Assembly: GCA_947629905.1 (NCBI GenBank)
Contig: CANRFM010000003.1
Span: 62,001 to 126,000 of the forward strand
Source: an uncultured Clostridia bacterium
Lineage (GTDB): Bacteria; Bacillota; Clostridia; Oscillospirales; Ruminococcaceae
Direction: 5' to 3'
Length of the DNA: 64,000 nt
Position numbers and translations under genes: made by a program. The notes beneath the pieces were generated by a model. It saw nothing but the letters and a program-made list of their open reading frames with translations, did not search any database and was not told where the DNA came from. Shown one piece after another: positions 16,630 through 23,864 of the stretch (position 1 is the first letter of the stretch; the number at the start of each line of letters is the position of its first letter).

Positions 16630-17165
16630 ATGTCTGCACCTCCCAGTTTCTTGCGCAGCTTGTTTCTGGCACGGCTGAGCTGCTGACTGACGGCAGCCTC
16701 TGTACTGCCGGTGACATCAGCGATCTCACGGATGGATAATTCTTCATAATAATACAGATAGACGGCGATACGATAGCGTTCCGGCAAAGACAGAACTGCC
16801 TGCAGCACGTCCGCAGAACGTTCTGCCCCGGTGATCTCCTCTTTTGCGGTCAACCTGCCCCAGTCGATCTCGGTACGTTTTTTGTACCAGCCGCTGCGTA
16901 TCAGGTTCTTTCCGGCGTTGATGGTCACCTTCATCAGCCAGCTTCTTTCATGCACCTCGTTCTGAAAAACCGGGTGCGACTGAAAGTATTTCAGGAACAC
17001 CTCCTGCATGATGTCCTCGGCATCCCACTGGTTTCCGGTGACGGTCAGTGCCGTCCGATAGACAAGATCCTGATACTTGTCCACGGCGGCAAAGCTATCT
17101 TCTTTTAGCCGGATCGCCTGACGTTTTGCCGCATTGCCGGGGCTGTCAGACTGGATCGACAGCAT
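16626..17165 (-). CDS. ECF-type RNA polymerase sigma factor
   Basis: This 179-residue sigma-70 protein has region 2 (about 25-95, with DAEDIMQEVFLKYF) and region 4 (about 125-175, with LSIREIADVTGSTEAAVSQQ and a basic end). The second ATG (17165) is chosen over that at 17171 because AAAGGTGG sits 7 nt before it but only 1 nt before the first. The downstream overlapping gene is its likely anti-sigma factor. A sigma-A promoter lies at 17323-17351. A weaker ECF-like motif is nearer the gene. Confidence 0.88.
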   Translation of the reverse strand: MLSIQSDSPGNAAKRQAIRLKEDSFAAVDKYQDLVYRTALTVTGNQWDAEDIMQEVFLKYFQSHPVFQNEVHERSWLMKVTINAGKNLIRSGWYKKRTEIDWGRLTAKEEITGAERSADVLQAVLSLPERYRIAVYLYYYEELSIREIADVTGSTEAAVSQQLSRARNKLRKKLGGADI

Positions 17166-17201
17166 TGTCATCCCACCTTTCTTTTGAGGGCTTCTATAAA
17201 C

Positions 17202-17231
17202 TAATACAGTTTATGCTGCCGAATTCTGACA
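17202..17231 (-). promoter_or_regulatory. Possible ECF-type promoter, weak match
   Basis: On the minus strand TGTCAG (17226-17231), 17 nt, TGTATTA (17202-17208). It resembles the motifs before the other two sigma genes, but the -10 match is poorer and the spacing 1 nt longer. Confidence 0.3.
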
Positions 17232-17322
17232 CCTTTCTGAAAAAATTTATGTTATGCATAATTTTCAACAGTTATTTTTATTTATATTCACTATATTCTC
17301 CGGTGTGAAAGCAGATATACTT

Positions 17323-17351
17323 AGTATAGCACAAATGTCGGAAATTGTAAA
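17323..17351 (-). promoter_or_regulatory. sigma-A promoter of the sigma/anti-sigma operon
   Basis: On the minus strand TTTACA (17346-17351), 17 nt, TATACT (17323-17328). It leaves a leader of about 150 nt. Confidence 0.75.
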
Positions 17352-17387
17352 GCCTTGCTGTCCCGGAAGAATTTTTCGGAAAAGTCA

Positions 17388-17416
17388 TTGACTTTTCCGG
17401 GGAAATCTGGTATAAT
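17388..17416 (+). promoter_or_regulatory. sigma-A promoter of the PRTase-like/rhomboid operon
   Basis: TTGACT (17388-17393), 17 nt, TATAAT (17411-17416), 79 bp upstream of the start codon. Confidence 0.85.
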
Positions 17417-17495
17417 AAGTATATCATATGCTTTCTGGCATGAAGCGAATGCAGATCACACCCGCCCGGCGGGTCAGGAAAGGAATTTTTGAATT

Positions 17496-18134
17496 ATGGA
17501 AGACAGACAGATCGACATTACGGCGAAAAACAACAATAATGTCAAGCTCGGATTGATTCCGGGACATTTTGCCACCAACCACTCCCACGTCAATTTTTTT
17601 GTGGATATGACGACCACCAAGACCCAGTACCGTGCTGCCCGTGAGGCAGGCAGGGAGCTGGCAAAGTTCTATGCGCACTCCAAGCACATTGATACCATCC
17701 TCTGCTTTGAGGGGACGGAAATGGTCGGCGCATTCCTTGCCCGTGACCTCTGCGAGAACGGCGGCGGCATGAACGGCGGACGGGATATTGCAGTCATCAC
17801 CCCGGAGACCAATATGAACAACCAGATGATCTTCCGGGACAACCTCCAGAAGAATATCTATAATAAAGAGATCCTGCTGCTGATGTCCTCTATTTCCACC
17901 GGCAAGTCTATCAACCGCTGTGTGGAGTGCCTCCAGTACTATTCTGGCAAGTTAGCAGGCGTGGCTGCGATCTTCAGCGCCATTCACGACTACAACGGCA
18001 TTGAGATCGACTGCGTATTCTCCCTTTCGGATATTCCGGAATACAAGACAATGCCCCCGTCCCAGTGCGAATTGTGCGCAAGCGGTGCCAAGGTGGATGC
18101 CATTGTCAACAGTTTCGGCTACTCCAAGATCTGA
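17496..18134 (+). CDS. Divergent orotate-phosphoribosyltransferase-like protein
   Basis: The 212-residue protein has the overall type I phosphoribosyltransferase layout, with a hood-like N-terminus, a central Rossmann-like core and a C-terminal CxxC (191-194, CELCASG) seen in OPRT relatives. At the PRPP-binding loop (about 126-138) it reads ILLLMSSISTGKS. The two acidic residues that normally bind ribose 5-phosphate are Ser131-Ser132. PRPP binding may therefore be lost or changed. No other pyrimidine gene is nearby. AGGAAAGGAA lies upstream of the ATG, and the rhomboid gene follows 6 bp downstream. Catalysis is doubtful. Confidence 0.65.
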   Translation: MEDRQIDITAKNNNNVKLGLIPGHFATNHSHVNFFVDMTTTKTQYRAAREAGRELAKFYAHSKHIDTILCFEGTEMVGAFLARDLCENGGGMNGGRDIAVITPETNMNNQMIFRDNLQKNIYNKEILLLMSSISTGKSINRCVECLQYYSGKLAGVAAIFSAIHDYNGIEIDCVFSLSDIPEYKTMPPSQCELCASGAKVDAIVNSFGYSKI

Positions 18135-18140
18135 CAGAAC

Positions 18141-18707
18141 ATGAAACTCCCCAAGCTGGAAATCAATGCCCCGGCGGTCATTGGCTTTACGCTGATCTCG
18201 CTTGTGGTGCTGCTGTTCGGGTATGCAACGGGCGGCGTATCTACCATGTCGCTCTTTACCTGCCGTCGGACACCGGACGAGCCGTTTCTGATGATCGTGC
18301 GGATGTTCACCCATATTTTCGGGCATAAGGACATGGAGCATTTCGTGAGCAATTTTACCGTGATCACGCTGGTCGGTCCGATGCTCGAAGAAAAATACGG
18401 CACGAAGCGGCTTGTAAGCATGATCGCCGTTACGGCTGGTGTAACAGGCGCAGTGAATTTGCTGTTGAGCAATACCGGCGTGCTGGGCGCAAGCGGTATC
18501 GCATTCCTGTTCATTGCGCTCAGTTCCTGCACCTCTGTAAAGAACGGCGGTATCCCGCTGACCATGCTGATGGTTGCCGGGCTGTACATCGCAAGGGAGA
18601 TCATGACAGGTATCGTGGCAACGGACAATGTTTCGCAGATGTCCCATATTTTAGGCGGTGTCTGCGGCATCTGCTATGGGCTGTATTATAATAGGAAAGC
18701 TGACTGA
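18141..18707 (+). CDS. Rhomboid-family intramembrane serine protease
   Basis: This 188-residue membrane protein has about six hydrophobic segments. Catalytic Ser118 lies in GASGIAF and His169 in SHILGG, the rhomboid dyad. The conserved H-x-x-x-N-type segment is represented by HIFGHKDMEHFVSN. The protein is shorter than many family members, near the six-helix core. It begins 6 bp after the PRTase-like gene and ends at a strong terminator, so the two form an operon. A substrate cannot be named; neighbouring membrane anti-sigma factors are one speculative candidate. Confidence 0.88.
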   Translation: MKLPKLEINAPAVIGFTLISLVVLLFGYATGGVSTMSLFTCRRTPDEPFLMIVRMFTHIFGHKDMEHFVSNFTVITLVGPMLEEKYGTKRLVSMIAVTAGVTGAVNLLLSNTGVLGASGIAFLFIALSSCTSVKNGGIPLTMLMVAGLYIAREIMTGIVATDNVSQMSHILGGVCGICYGLYYNRKAD

Positions 18708-18710
18708 AAA

Positions 18711-18737
18711 AAGCTGCCGCTGAAAAAACGGCAGCTT
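18711..18737 (+). terminator. Terminator after the rhomboid gene
   Basis: A 9 bp stem, AAGCTGCCG with CGGCAGCTT, extended by A/T pairs, with a 9 nt loop and a TTTTTT run. Confidence 0.92.
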
Positions 18738-18740
18738 TTT

Positions 18741-18769
18741 TGTAACATATCGCTGTTTCGGTTGTCTAA
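18741..18769 (+). promoter_or_regulatory. Putative autoregulated ECF promoter
   Basis: TGTAAC (18741-18746), 16 nt, TGTCTAA (18763-18769), 30 bp before the sigma-factor ATG. It has the same layout as the motif at 5094-5122. Confidence 0.55.
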
Positions 18770-18799
18770 TAAGTGAAAGCAGGAAAAGGAGGTGCACCG

Positions 18800-19294
18800 A
18801 TGCAGAAGGAGTTTGACGAGATCTACCGGCTGTATGCGGAGGACGTGTACCGCTTTCTTCTGAAACTCACCCGGAATGAAACAGTGGCAGAGGACATTTT
18901 GCAAGACACCATGCTGAAAGCTGTCACCTCGTTTTCCGGTTTCAAGGGGAACTGTTCCCTGAAAACATGGCTTTGCACCATTGCCCGCAACGAGTACCTC
19001 AACTACTGCAAACGCCGGGAAAACAGGCACTTGCCGCTTGACGAGGTGCAGCTTGCTGACAGCGAATCGCTCGAACAGCGCATTTCCGACAAGCTCACCG
19101 CCATGGAGCTGCACACCGTGCTGCACCGTCTGGAAGAACCGTATAAGGAGATCTTCACGCTCCGGGTGTTTGCGGAGCTGAAATTCGAGGACATCGGGGC
19201 GCTGTTCGGGAAGAGCGCCAACTGGGCAAGGGTGACGTTTTTCAGAGCCAAGGAGAAGATCATCACCATCATGGACGAGGAGGGAAAACGATGA
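18800..19294 (+). CDS. ECF-type RNA polymerase sigma factor
   Basis: The 164 residues carry region 2 (about 5-75, EDVYRFLLKLTRNETVAEDI and TWLCTIARNEYLNY) and region 4 (about 105-160, YKEIFTLRVFAELKFEDIGA). The ATG at 18800 is chosen because AAAAGGAGGTG precedes it; an ATG 27 bp upstream lacks a site. An ECF-type promoter lies immediately upstream, with no sigma-A promoter in the short gap after the rhomboid terminator. The next gene overlaps by 4 bp and encodes a zinc-type anti-sigma factor. Confidence 0.9.
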   Translation: MQKEFDEIYRLYAEDVYRFLLKLTRNETVAEDILQDTMLKAVTSFSGFKGNCSLKTWLCTIARNEYLNYCKRRENRHLPLDEVQLADSESLEQRISDKLTAMELHTVLHRLEEPYKEIFTLRVFAELKFEDIGALFGKSANWARVTFFRAKEKIITIMDEEGKR

Positions 19295-20430
19295 ACGAAC
19301 CGAAACTGAGCTGCGCCATCATCAAGGACCTCATCCCCCTGTGCAGCGAGGGGATAGGCAGCCCGGAAAGTCTGATAGAAGTCGAAGCACACATCCAGAC
19401 CTGCGAACACTGCCGGAAGCTGTATGAACAGATACCGTCCGACACACCCCCGGTCCATGTCCCGGAGGAGAAGAAAGTATTCCGGAAATTGGGCAGCACC
19501 CTGCGCAGAAACCGCATTTTAGCAGGCGTATTGGCGGTAATACTGCTGCTGCTGATCGGTGTGCTGGTCTATTTGTCCGTAGGGCAGGTGCAGAAAAAAG
19601 CCGGTATGCGGAGCTTTGAGACGGTCTGGCAGTCCGTGGAAGTGCGGCGCATTGTGCAGAAATTCGCCGAGGGCGATATGCAGTGGTATGCGGCACATAC
19701 CTCCTACGGCGACCTGAACAGTGGCAATATCCTCATCAATGCCGATGCGGCGGAACAGATCCGGCAAGCCAATACCGATGCCCTGCAAAAAGCCTACGAT
19801 GCAGCCTATGGCGATACGTCGATCCGATCTGTCAAGGTGGAAACCGCCTATACAGACTACGGGCTTAACCTGTCCCCGATCGCCTATACACAGGCATATC
19901 TGCACTATCAGGACGGCAAGGAACTGGAGCTGCATTTCATCAAGGGCAGTGACGGGCTGTATGAGGCTTCGGTCGTCATGATGGGCGGAACGGCAGATTC
20001 CGACCTTGGCACGGTCATGGAACATCTGGTATACCATGATGTCTATCCGATCAATGTGCTGTCCGGTTTTCTCCGCAATGAGGAACCGATCGATGCAGAC
20101 GATGAGAAGATCAGGATCAAGACTGACCTGTTCGTTCACCGCCTTGCCCCGGATCAGCGGGAGGGCATGGAAGAACGCTTCAAGGACTTTTACGGGAAGG
20201 GCTATCTGGTGCAGGACTGTCAGCTTTCCCCGATCAAGTATGACGAAGAAGAGGGCATCCTGTATCATGATGTGACTTTCATCGTCAGGGACACGCAGGG
20301 GAGCGCCGTCCTGCTGACACGGTTCTGGTCGGCAGCAGAGGGGCTGCGCTTTGCACCGGAATACAACGAGCTATACCCCAAAGACTGCTCCGGGAAACTG
20401 GCAGAGGATATGGAACAGCTCTTTTCGTGA
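19291..20430 (+). CDS. Membrane anti-sigma factor with N-terminal zinc-finger (zf-HC2)
   Basis: The 379-residue protein starts with an anti-sigma zinc-binding domain, H34-x3-C38-x2-C41 (VEAHIQTCEHCRKLY). One transmembrane helix at about 76-96 and a roughly 280-residue extracytoplasmic domain of unknown fold follow. The start overlaps the sigma-gene stop as ATGA. This is the standard ZAS-type arrangement in which the N-terminus holds the sigma factor until an outside signal triggers release. The large external domain is probably the sensor. Confidence 0.82.
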   Translation: MNEPKLSCAIIKDLIPLCSEGIGSPESLIEVEAHIQTCEHCRKLYEQIPSDTPPVHVPEEKKVFRKLGSTLRRNRILAGVLAVILLLLIGVLVYLSVGQVQKKAGMRSFETVWQSVEVRRIVQKFAEGDMQWYAAHTSYGDLNSGNILINADAAEQIRQANTDALQKAYDAAYGDTSIRSVKVETAYTDYGLNLSPIAYTQAYLHYQDGKELELHFIKGSDGLYEASVVMMGGTADSDLGTVMEHLVYHDVYPINVLSGFLRNEEPIDADDEKIRIKTDLFVHRLAPDQREGMEERFKDFYGKGYLVQDCQLSPIKYDEEEGILYHDVTFIVRDTQGSAVLLTRFWSAAEGLRFAPEYNELYPKDCSGKLAEDMEQLFS

Positions 20431-20439
20431 ACACTGAAA

Positions 20440-20471
20440 AAGAACGGGCAGGGCAGTACCTGTCCGTTCTT
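20440..20471. terminator. Terminator between the anti-sigma and NrdD-like genes
   Basis: A 13 bp stem (20440-20452 with 20459-20471, one G-T pair) around a 6 nt loop. On the minus strand TTTTTC follows, so it chiefly ends the leftward transcript. It may also end the rightward one. Confidence 0.8.
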
Positions 20472-20476
20472 GTATG

Positions 20477-20746
20477 TTAAGTAATGGCATTCGGCAGCTT
20501 GTCATGCAATTCGGCAAGTTTGGAATCGTTGAGCTTTTCGGCATCATTGACGAGATAGTCCGTCCCCCGGAATACCTGATACCGGAAAGGTGGGTCGTAG
20601 GTGATGTTCACATAATCACCATCGACTTCCAAAGTCATTTTCAAATGTTCGGGCAGCAGTGTGCCGTATTTTTTCTTTGTGTAGAATAGGTAAGCGTCAA
20701 TTTCCTCCTGTGTCAGCGTACCGCCGATTACGTTGATCTCAAACAT
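20477..20746 (-). CDS. Small protein, possibly related to the C-terminus of anaerobic ribonucleotide reductase
   Basis: The 89 residues begin MFEINVIGGTLTQEEIDAYL. The segment GTDYLVNDAEKLNDSKLAEL resembles, from memory, the end of NrdD-type enzymes and small Clostridia proteins annotated that way. The glycyl-radical site and the cysteines of NrdD are absent, so it cannot be an enzyme by itself. AAGGGGAAT lies before the ATG, and the gene has its own promoter and terminator. The function is unknown and the family link is tentative. Confidence 0.6.
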   Translation of the reverse strand: MFEINVIGGTLTQEEIDAYLFYTKKKYGTLLPEHLKMTLEVDGDYVNITYDPPFRYQVFRGTDYLVNDAEKLNDSKLAELHDKLPNAIT

Positions 20747-20786
20747 GGTGATTCCCCTTTCTTTGTCCGGGTATGGCTTTTTCTTT

Positions 20787-20815
20787 ATTATAACACAAAG
20801 TCCTGTTCAAGTCAA
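20787..20815 (-). promoter_or_regulatory. sigma-A promoter of the 89-residue gene
   Basis: On the minus strand TTGACT (20810-20815), 17 nt, TATAAT (20787-20792). Confidence 0.85.
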
Positions 20816-20885
20816 TGACATTATGTGAACTCCGTCAGAAAAATTTTTATAAAATGTATTGTAGGAACGTTTTGGGCAGATGCTC

Positions 20886-20914
20886 TTGCTTTTTTTCTTG
20901 AAATGTGATATACT
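20886..20914 (+). promoter_or_regulatory. Promoter of the DUF389-hpt operon
   Basis: TTGCTT (20886-20891), 17 nt, TATACT (20909-20914), 25 bp before the ATG. Confidence 0.65.
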
Positions 20915-20938
20915 GGAAAAAAAGGAGGAAGGCTTTTC

Positions 20939-21709
20939 ATGAAATTATTCACCAAGGAATTGACAAATGCATTCAGGAAGGCATTCAGCCTGCATGAAGA
21001 CACAGCATCCCATGAGGAGATCAAGGCACGCATCCTGAACGGCGGACAGGTCACGGGAACGAATATGTGTATCCTGATCTGCGCCATCCTGATCGCCTCT
21101 GTCGGGCTGAATACCGGGTCAACGGCAGTCATCATCGGTGCTATGCTCATTTCTCCGCTCATGGGCAGCATTCTTGCCATGGCTTACAGCGTGGCAGCGG
21201 TCGATTTCCAGCGGTTCAGGCGGCATTTTTACGGCTTTATGATACAGGTCTCGATCAGCTTTCTGGTATCGGTGATCTATTTCCTGATCTCACCGATCAA
21301 AGCCCCGACCGCTGAACTCCTTGCCCGCACGCAGCCGTCTCTCTATGATGTCATCATAGCAACAGCAGGCGGGTTTGCGGGCATTATCGGCAACACCCGA
21401 ACGGACAAGGCGAACAATGTCATCCCCGGTGTGGCAATTGCTACTGCCCTGATGCCGCCGCTCTGCACCTGTGGCTATTCTCTGGTACAGGGCAGATGGC
21501 GGATGCTGGCAGGGGCAGTTTACCTGTTTACCGTGAATTGCTATTTTATTTTCCTGTCTGCCATGCTGGTGCTGGATATTCTGAAGATCCCGAAGGTCTC
21601 CAGTCTGTCTGAAAAACAGTGGAAACGCCTGCGAAAAGGCATGATACGAAATACCATAATTGTCCTTTTGCCCAGTGTTATCCTTACATACCTGATGCTG
21701 ATCGACTGA
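20939..21709 (+). CDS. DUF389 multi-pass membrane protein
   Basis: The 256-residue protein has about six transmembrane helices and the DUF389 hallmarks GSTAVIIGAMLISPLMG (about 60-76) and GVAIATALMPPLCTCGY (about 162-178). The family is widespread and functionally uncharacterised. This copy is the short form that contains essentially only the membrane domain. AAAGGAGGAA precedes the ATG. hpt begins 20 bp downstream on the same strand, an association with no obvious functional meaning. Confidence 0.85.
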   Translation: MKLFTKELTNAFRKAFSLHEDTASHEEIKARILNGGQVTGTNMCILICAILIASVGLNTGSTAVIIGAMLISPLMGSILAMAYSVAAVDFQRFRRHFYGFMIQVSISFLVSVIYFLISPIKAPTAELLARTQPSLYDVIIATAGGFAGIIGNTRTDKANNVIPGVAIATALMPPLCTCGYSLVQGRWRMLAGAVYLFTVNCYFIFLSAMLVLDILKIPKVSSLSEKQWKRLRKGMIRNTIIVLLPSVILTYLMLID

Positions 21710-21729
21710 TCGGAAGAGGAGGAAACAGC

Positions 21730-22278
21730 ATGATACAAACCGACAAGGAAGCCTATCTTTCCGGCATAGAACGGGTGCTGATCTCCGGCGGGGAGATCCA
21801 ACAGGAGATCCGGAAAGCCGGACAGTGGATCGACACATCCTATGCAGGGAAACCACTGCTGCTGGTCAGCATTCTGAAAGGGGCTTTTGTCTTTTTAGCA
21901 GATCTGTGCCGGGCAGTGACCATTCCCTGTGAGATCGGTTTCATGCAGGTACAGAGTTATTTTGAGGGGACGGTCTCATCGGGCAGTGTGGATATTCTGC
22001 TCGATCTGCAACAGGACATCAGCGAATATCATGTGCTGATCGTAGAGGACATCATCGACACGGGCAGAACACTTTCGCTTGTGGCTGAAAAGCTGCGCAG
22101 CCGGAAGCCGCTCTCCCTGCAAATACTGACACTCCTTGACAAACCGGAACGCCGTGAGGTCGACCTGAAACCGGACTATGCGCTCTTTACCATTCCGGAT
22201 GCGTTTGTCATCGGGTATGGACTGGACTGCGGTGAATATTACCGAAATCTGCCGGATATTGCGATTTATAGAACATAA
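21730..22278 (+). CDS. hpt: Hypoxanthine phosphoribosyltransferase
   Basis: This purine-salvage enzyme converts hypoxanthine or guanine plus PRPP to IMP or GMP. The 182 residues include the intact PRPP loop VEDIIDTGRTL (about 97-107), the LLVSILKGAFVFLADL strand-helix, and the family ending YGLDCGEYYRNLPDIAIY. The ATG at 21730 follows GAGGAGGAA; the frame is open upstream, inside the DUF389 gene. A terminator follows immediately. Confidence 0.95.
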   Translation: MIQTDKEAYLSGIERVLISGGEIQQEIRKAGQWIDTSYAGKPLLLVSILKGAFVFLADLCRAVTIPCEIGFMQVQSYFEGTVSSGSVDILLDLQQDISEYHVLIVEDIIDTGRTLSLVAEKLRSRKPLSLQILTLLDKPERREVDLKPDYALFTIPDAFVIGYGLDCGEYYRNLPDIAIYRT

Positions 22279-22303
22279 AACGGAGGGCGGTAAGCCCTCC
22301 GTT
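22279..22303. terminator. Terminator shared by hpt and the barstar operon
   Basis: A 10 bp perfect stem, AACGGAGGGC with GCCCTCCGTT, around a 5 nt loop. TTTTATG follows on the minus strand and TATGTATTTT on the plus strand. It overlaps the barstar stop codon. Confidence 0.85.
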
Positions 22304-22559
22304 ATGTATTTTCATACAGTACCGTCAGCCGTGGGTTATGTTCCATGGCATCGTCAAAGACCTGCTGCAGCTTCGGGTGCAGCAGTTCCGCATGGGTAAT
22401 GAACAGCATCGTCTCCCCGGTTATTTCTGTCAGGCAGTCAAACAGCGCATCGAGATTTTTCCCGTAGTAGTCCGGTAACCCAAGGGTTTCTTTCAGGTAG
22501 TCATGTGCTTCCGGCAGGGCTTGCATTCTGCTGCCGTCCAGTTCATAGGCATCAATCAT
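22302..22559 (-). CDS. Barstar-family ribonuclease inhibitor
   Basis: Barstar binds barnase in the cytoplasm and blocks its active site. The 85 residues show the family core YYGKNLDALFDCLTEI (about 31-46), whose acidic helix plugs the RNase active site, then the central strand MLFITHAELL. GGAGGTGTG lies before the ATG. It starts 12 bp after the cognate barnase gene and is the last gene of a five-gene operon. Immunity function is inferred from family and pairing. Confidence 0.9.
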   Translation of the reverse strand: MIDAYELDGSRMQALPEAHDYLKETLGLPDYYGKNLDALFDCLTEITGETMLFITHAELLHPKLQQVFDDAMEHNPRLTVLYENT

Positions 22560-22571
22560 CGCACACCTCCG

Positions 22572-23150
22572 TCAATAGAGCTGACTGAATGTCTGGTAGT
22601 GGTCATTCGTGTAGTAAATACTGCCGTCCGCCCCGTAGATCAGCCGTTCGCTGCCACGGTAGCCGCCTGTATAATTCACATCACATTCGTGATAGCTGCC
22701 CTCCGGCAGCAGTCCTTCACGGTTGCCGAAATAATCCCCGCCGATACTCATGCCCGGTGCAACGTCCTGTAAATTCCCCTCCGAGCTGACCCAGCCGAGC
22801 GCCTGTGCTTCTTTTTTGGTAATGAAGTTGGCAGGGAGCATCCCGAACGTGTGAATGTATTCTGCCACATCCTCCGGGGAAGTGTAGGAGCCATCCTTTT
22901 CCACGGAAGGCAGCAGCGGTTTATCTTCCGGGGGAACGGCAGTGACAGGCGGAGAGAGCGTCTCCGGTTCTGTTTCCGTTTCAGCAACGGCTTCTGTCGT
23001 GGGCTGCTCCGTCTCTGTGGTCAGGTTTTGTTCGGTCTGTGAGCTGACAGCAGTCATAACAGGTTCTGTCAATTCATAACCGGCATCGCACCCTATCAGC
23101 AGCAGTCCCATGCACACCGCAAGCAGGAATGCGGCAATTCGTTTCTGCAT
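22572..23150 (-). CDS. Lipoprotein barnase-type ribonuclease
   Basis: This 192-residue exported RNase has a signal peptide with the lipobox LLIGC (Cys21) that anchors it to the membrane. A Thr/Glu/Pro-rich linker (about 25-85) follows, then a barnase domain (90-192). All barnase catalytic residues are present: Lys112, Glu155, Arg165, Arg169 and His184 (NDHYQTF), and ITKKEAQALGW and GGDYFGNREG are conserved. The start at 23150 follows AAAGGA. Unlike classical barnase, it stays on the cell surface unless cleaved. Barstar follows 12 bp downstream and the metallopeptidase gene lies 5 bp upstream. Confidence 0.93.
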   Translation of the reverse strand: MQKRIAAFLLAVCMGLLLIGCDAGYELTEPVMTAVSSQTEQNLTTETEQPTTEAVAETETEPETLSPPVTAVPPEDKPLLPSVEKDGSYTSPEDVAEYIHTFGMLPANFITKKEAQALGWVSSEGNLQDVAPGMSIGGDYFGNREGLLPEGSYHECDVNYTGGYRGSERLIYGADGSIYYTNDHYQTFSQLY

Positions 23151-23155
23151 AGCGA

Positions 23156-23842
23156 TCATCCTTTCTGTTTGAGCACGGCATCCCATTTGTCATATGCCGG
23201 AAACATCTGGTATAAGATCCGGTAAAAGGCTTTGGAATGGTTCTGCTCCATAAAGTGGGTGTATTCATGGTAGAACACCGCATAAATACATTCTACCGGA
23301 TACTGCATCAGCCGGAGATTCATGGAGATCCGCCCGGAACTTGCCGTACAGCTCCCCCAGCGTGTGGTCATTTCCTTGATCTCAATGCGGGCAAGAGGTA
23401 CGGGATAGCCGGCTTGTTTGAAGTGTTCGTACACCTCCCGGTTCACTTGTCGGTAAAGCGCTACGCAGCGGCTGATCATCCACTGCCGGAAAGCGTGTTG
23501 TGCCTCTTCCTCCGTGCGGGCAAAGAGGGTAAGCACATCCTGTTCCAGTTCAGTATGGCAGGGCTTATCCGTGTAGTGCAGGCGTATTTCCTTCCCGAGA
23601 AAATGCTGCACCGCCCCGTCCGCAAAGCAGTGCTGTGCGGCTTTCTGCCGGGTAATGGCTTCTGCCCGGTGAATGACCGCAGCTGCATTTTCCTCTACAA
23701 ACTGCCGGATAACCGATTCCGGTGCATGATACGGTGCGGACACACAGACCGACCCGTCCTCCCTTACATGGATACGGATATATTTCATCTGCTTGCGGCA
23801 TATCTGGCAGGAATAGGTCTTACCATTGTAGGAAAATTCCAT
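23156..23842 (-). CDS. YgjP-like (DUF45) zinc metallopeptidase
   Basis: The 228-residue protein has the DUF45/YgjP signature: the zinc motif HEYTH at 192-196, a third ligand His202 (NHSKAFY), and TRWGSC (160-165) upstream. No signal peptide is seen, so it is cytoplasmic. The N-terminal CQIC (12-15) is an extra Cys pair. AAAGGGGCTT precedes the ATG. It lies between the diguanylate cyclase and barnase genes with gaps of 22 and 5 bp. Substrates of this family are largely unknown. Confidence 0.88.
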   Translation of the reverse strand: MEFSYNGKTYSCQICRKQMKYIRIHVREDGSVCVSAPYHAPESVIRQFVEENAAAVIHRAEAITRQKAAQHCFADGAVQHFLGKEIRLHYTDKPCHTELEQDVLTLFARTEEEAQHAFRQWMISRCVALYRQVNREVYEHFKQAGYPVPLARIEIKEMTTRWGSCTASSGRISMNLRLMQYPVECIYAVFYHEYTHFMEQNHSKAFYRILYQMFPAYDKWDAVLKQKG

Positions 23843-23864
23843 AGAAGCCCCTTTCTATGCGCTG

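Larger units (their letters stand above)
17166..17495. other. 330 bp divergent intergenic region
   Basis: This AT-rich stretch lies between the ECF sigma gene (leftward) and the PRTase-like gene (rightward). It holds two back-to-back sigma-A promoters and a possible ECF-type promoter at 17202-17231. Nothing coding is seen. Confidence 0.6.
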
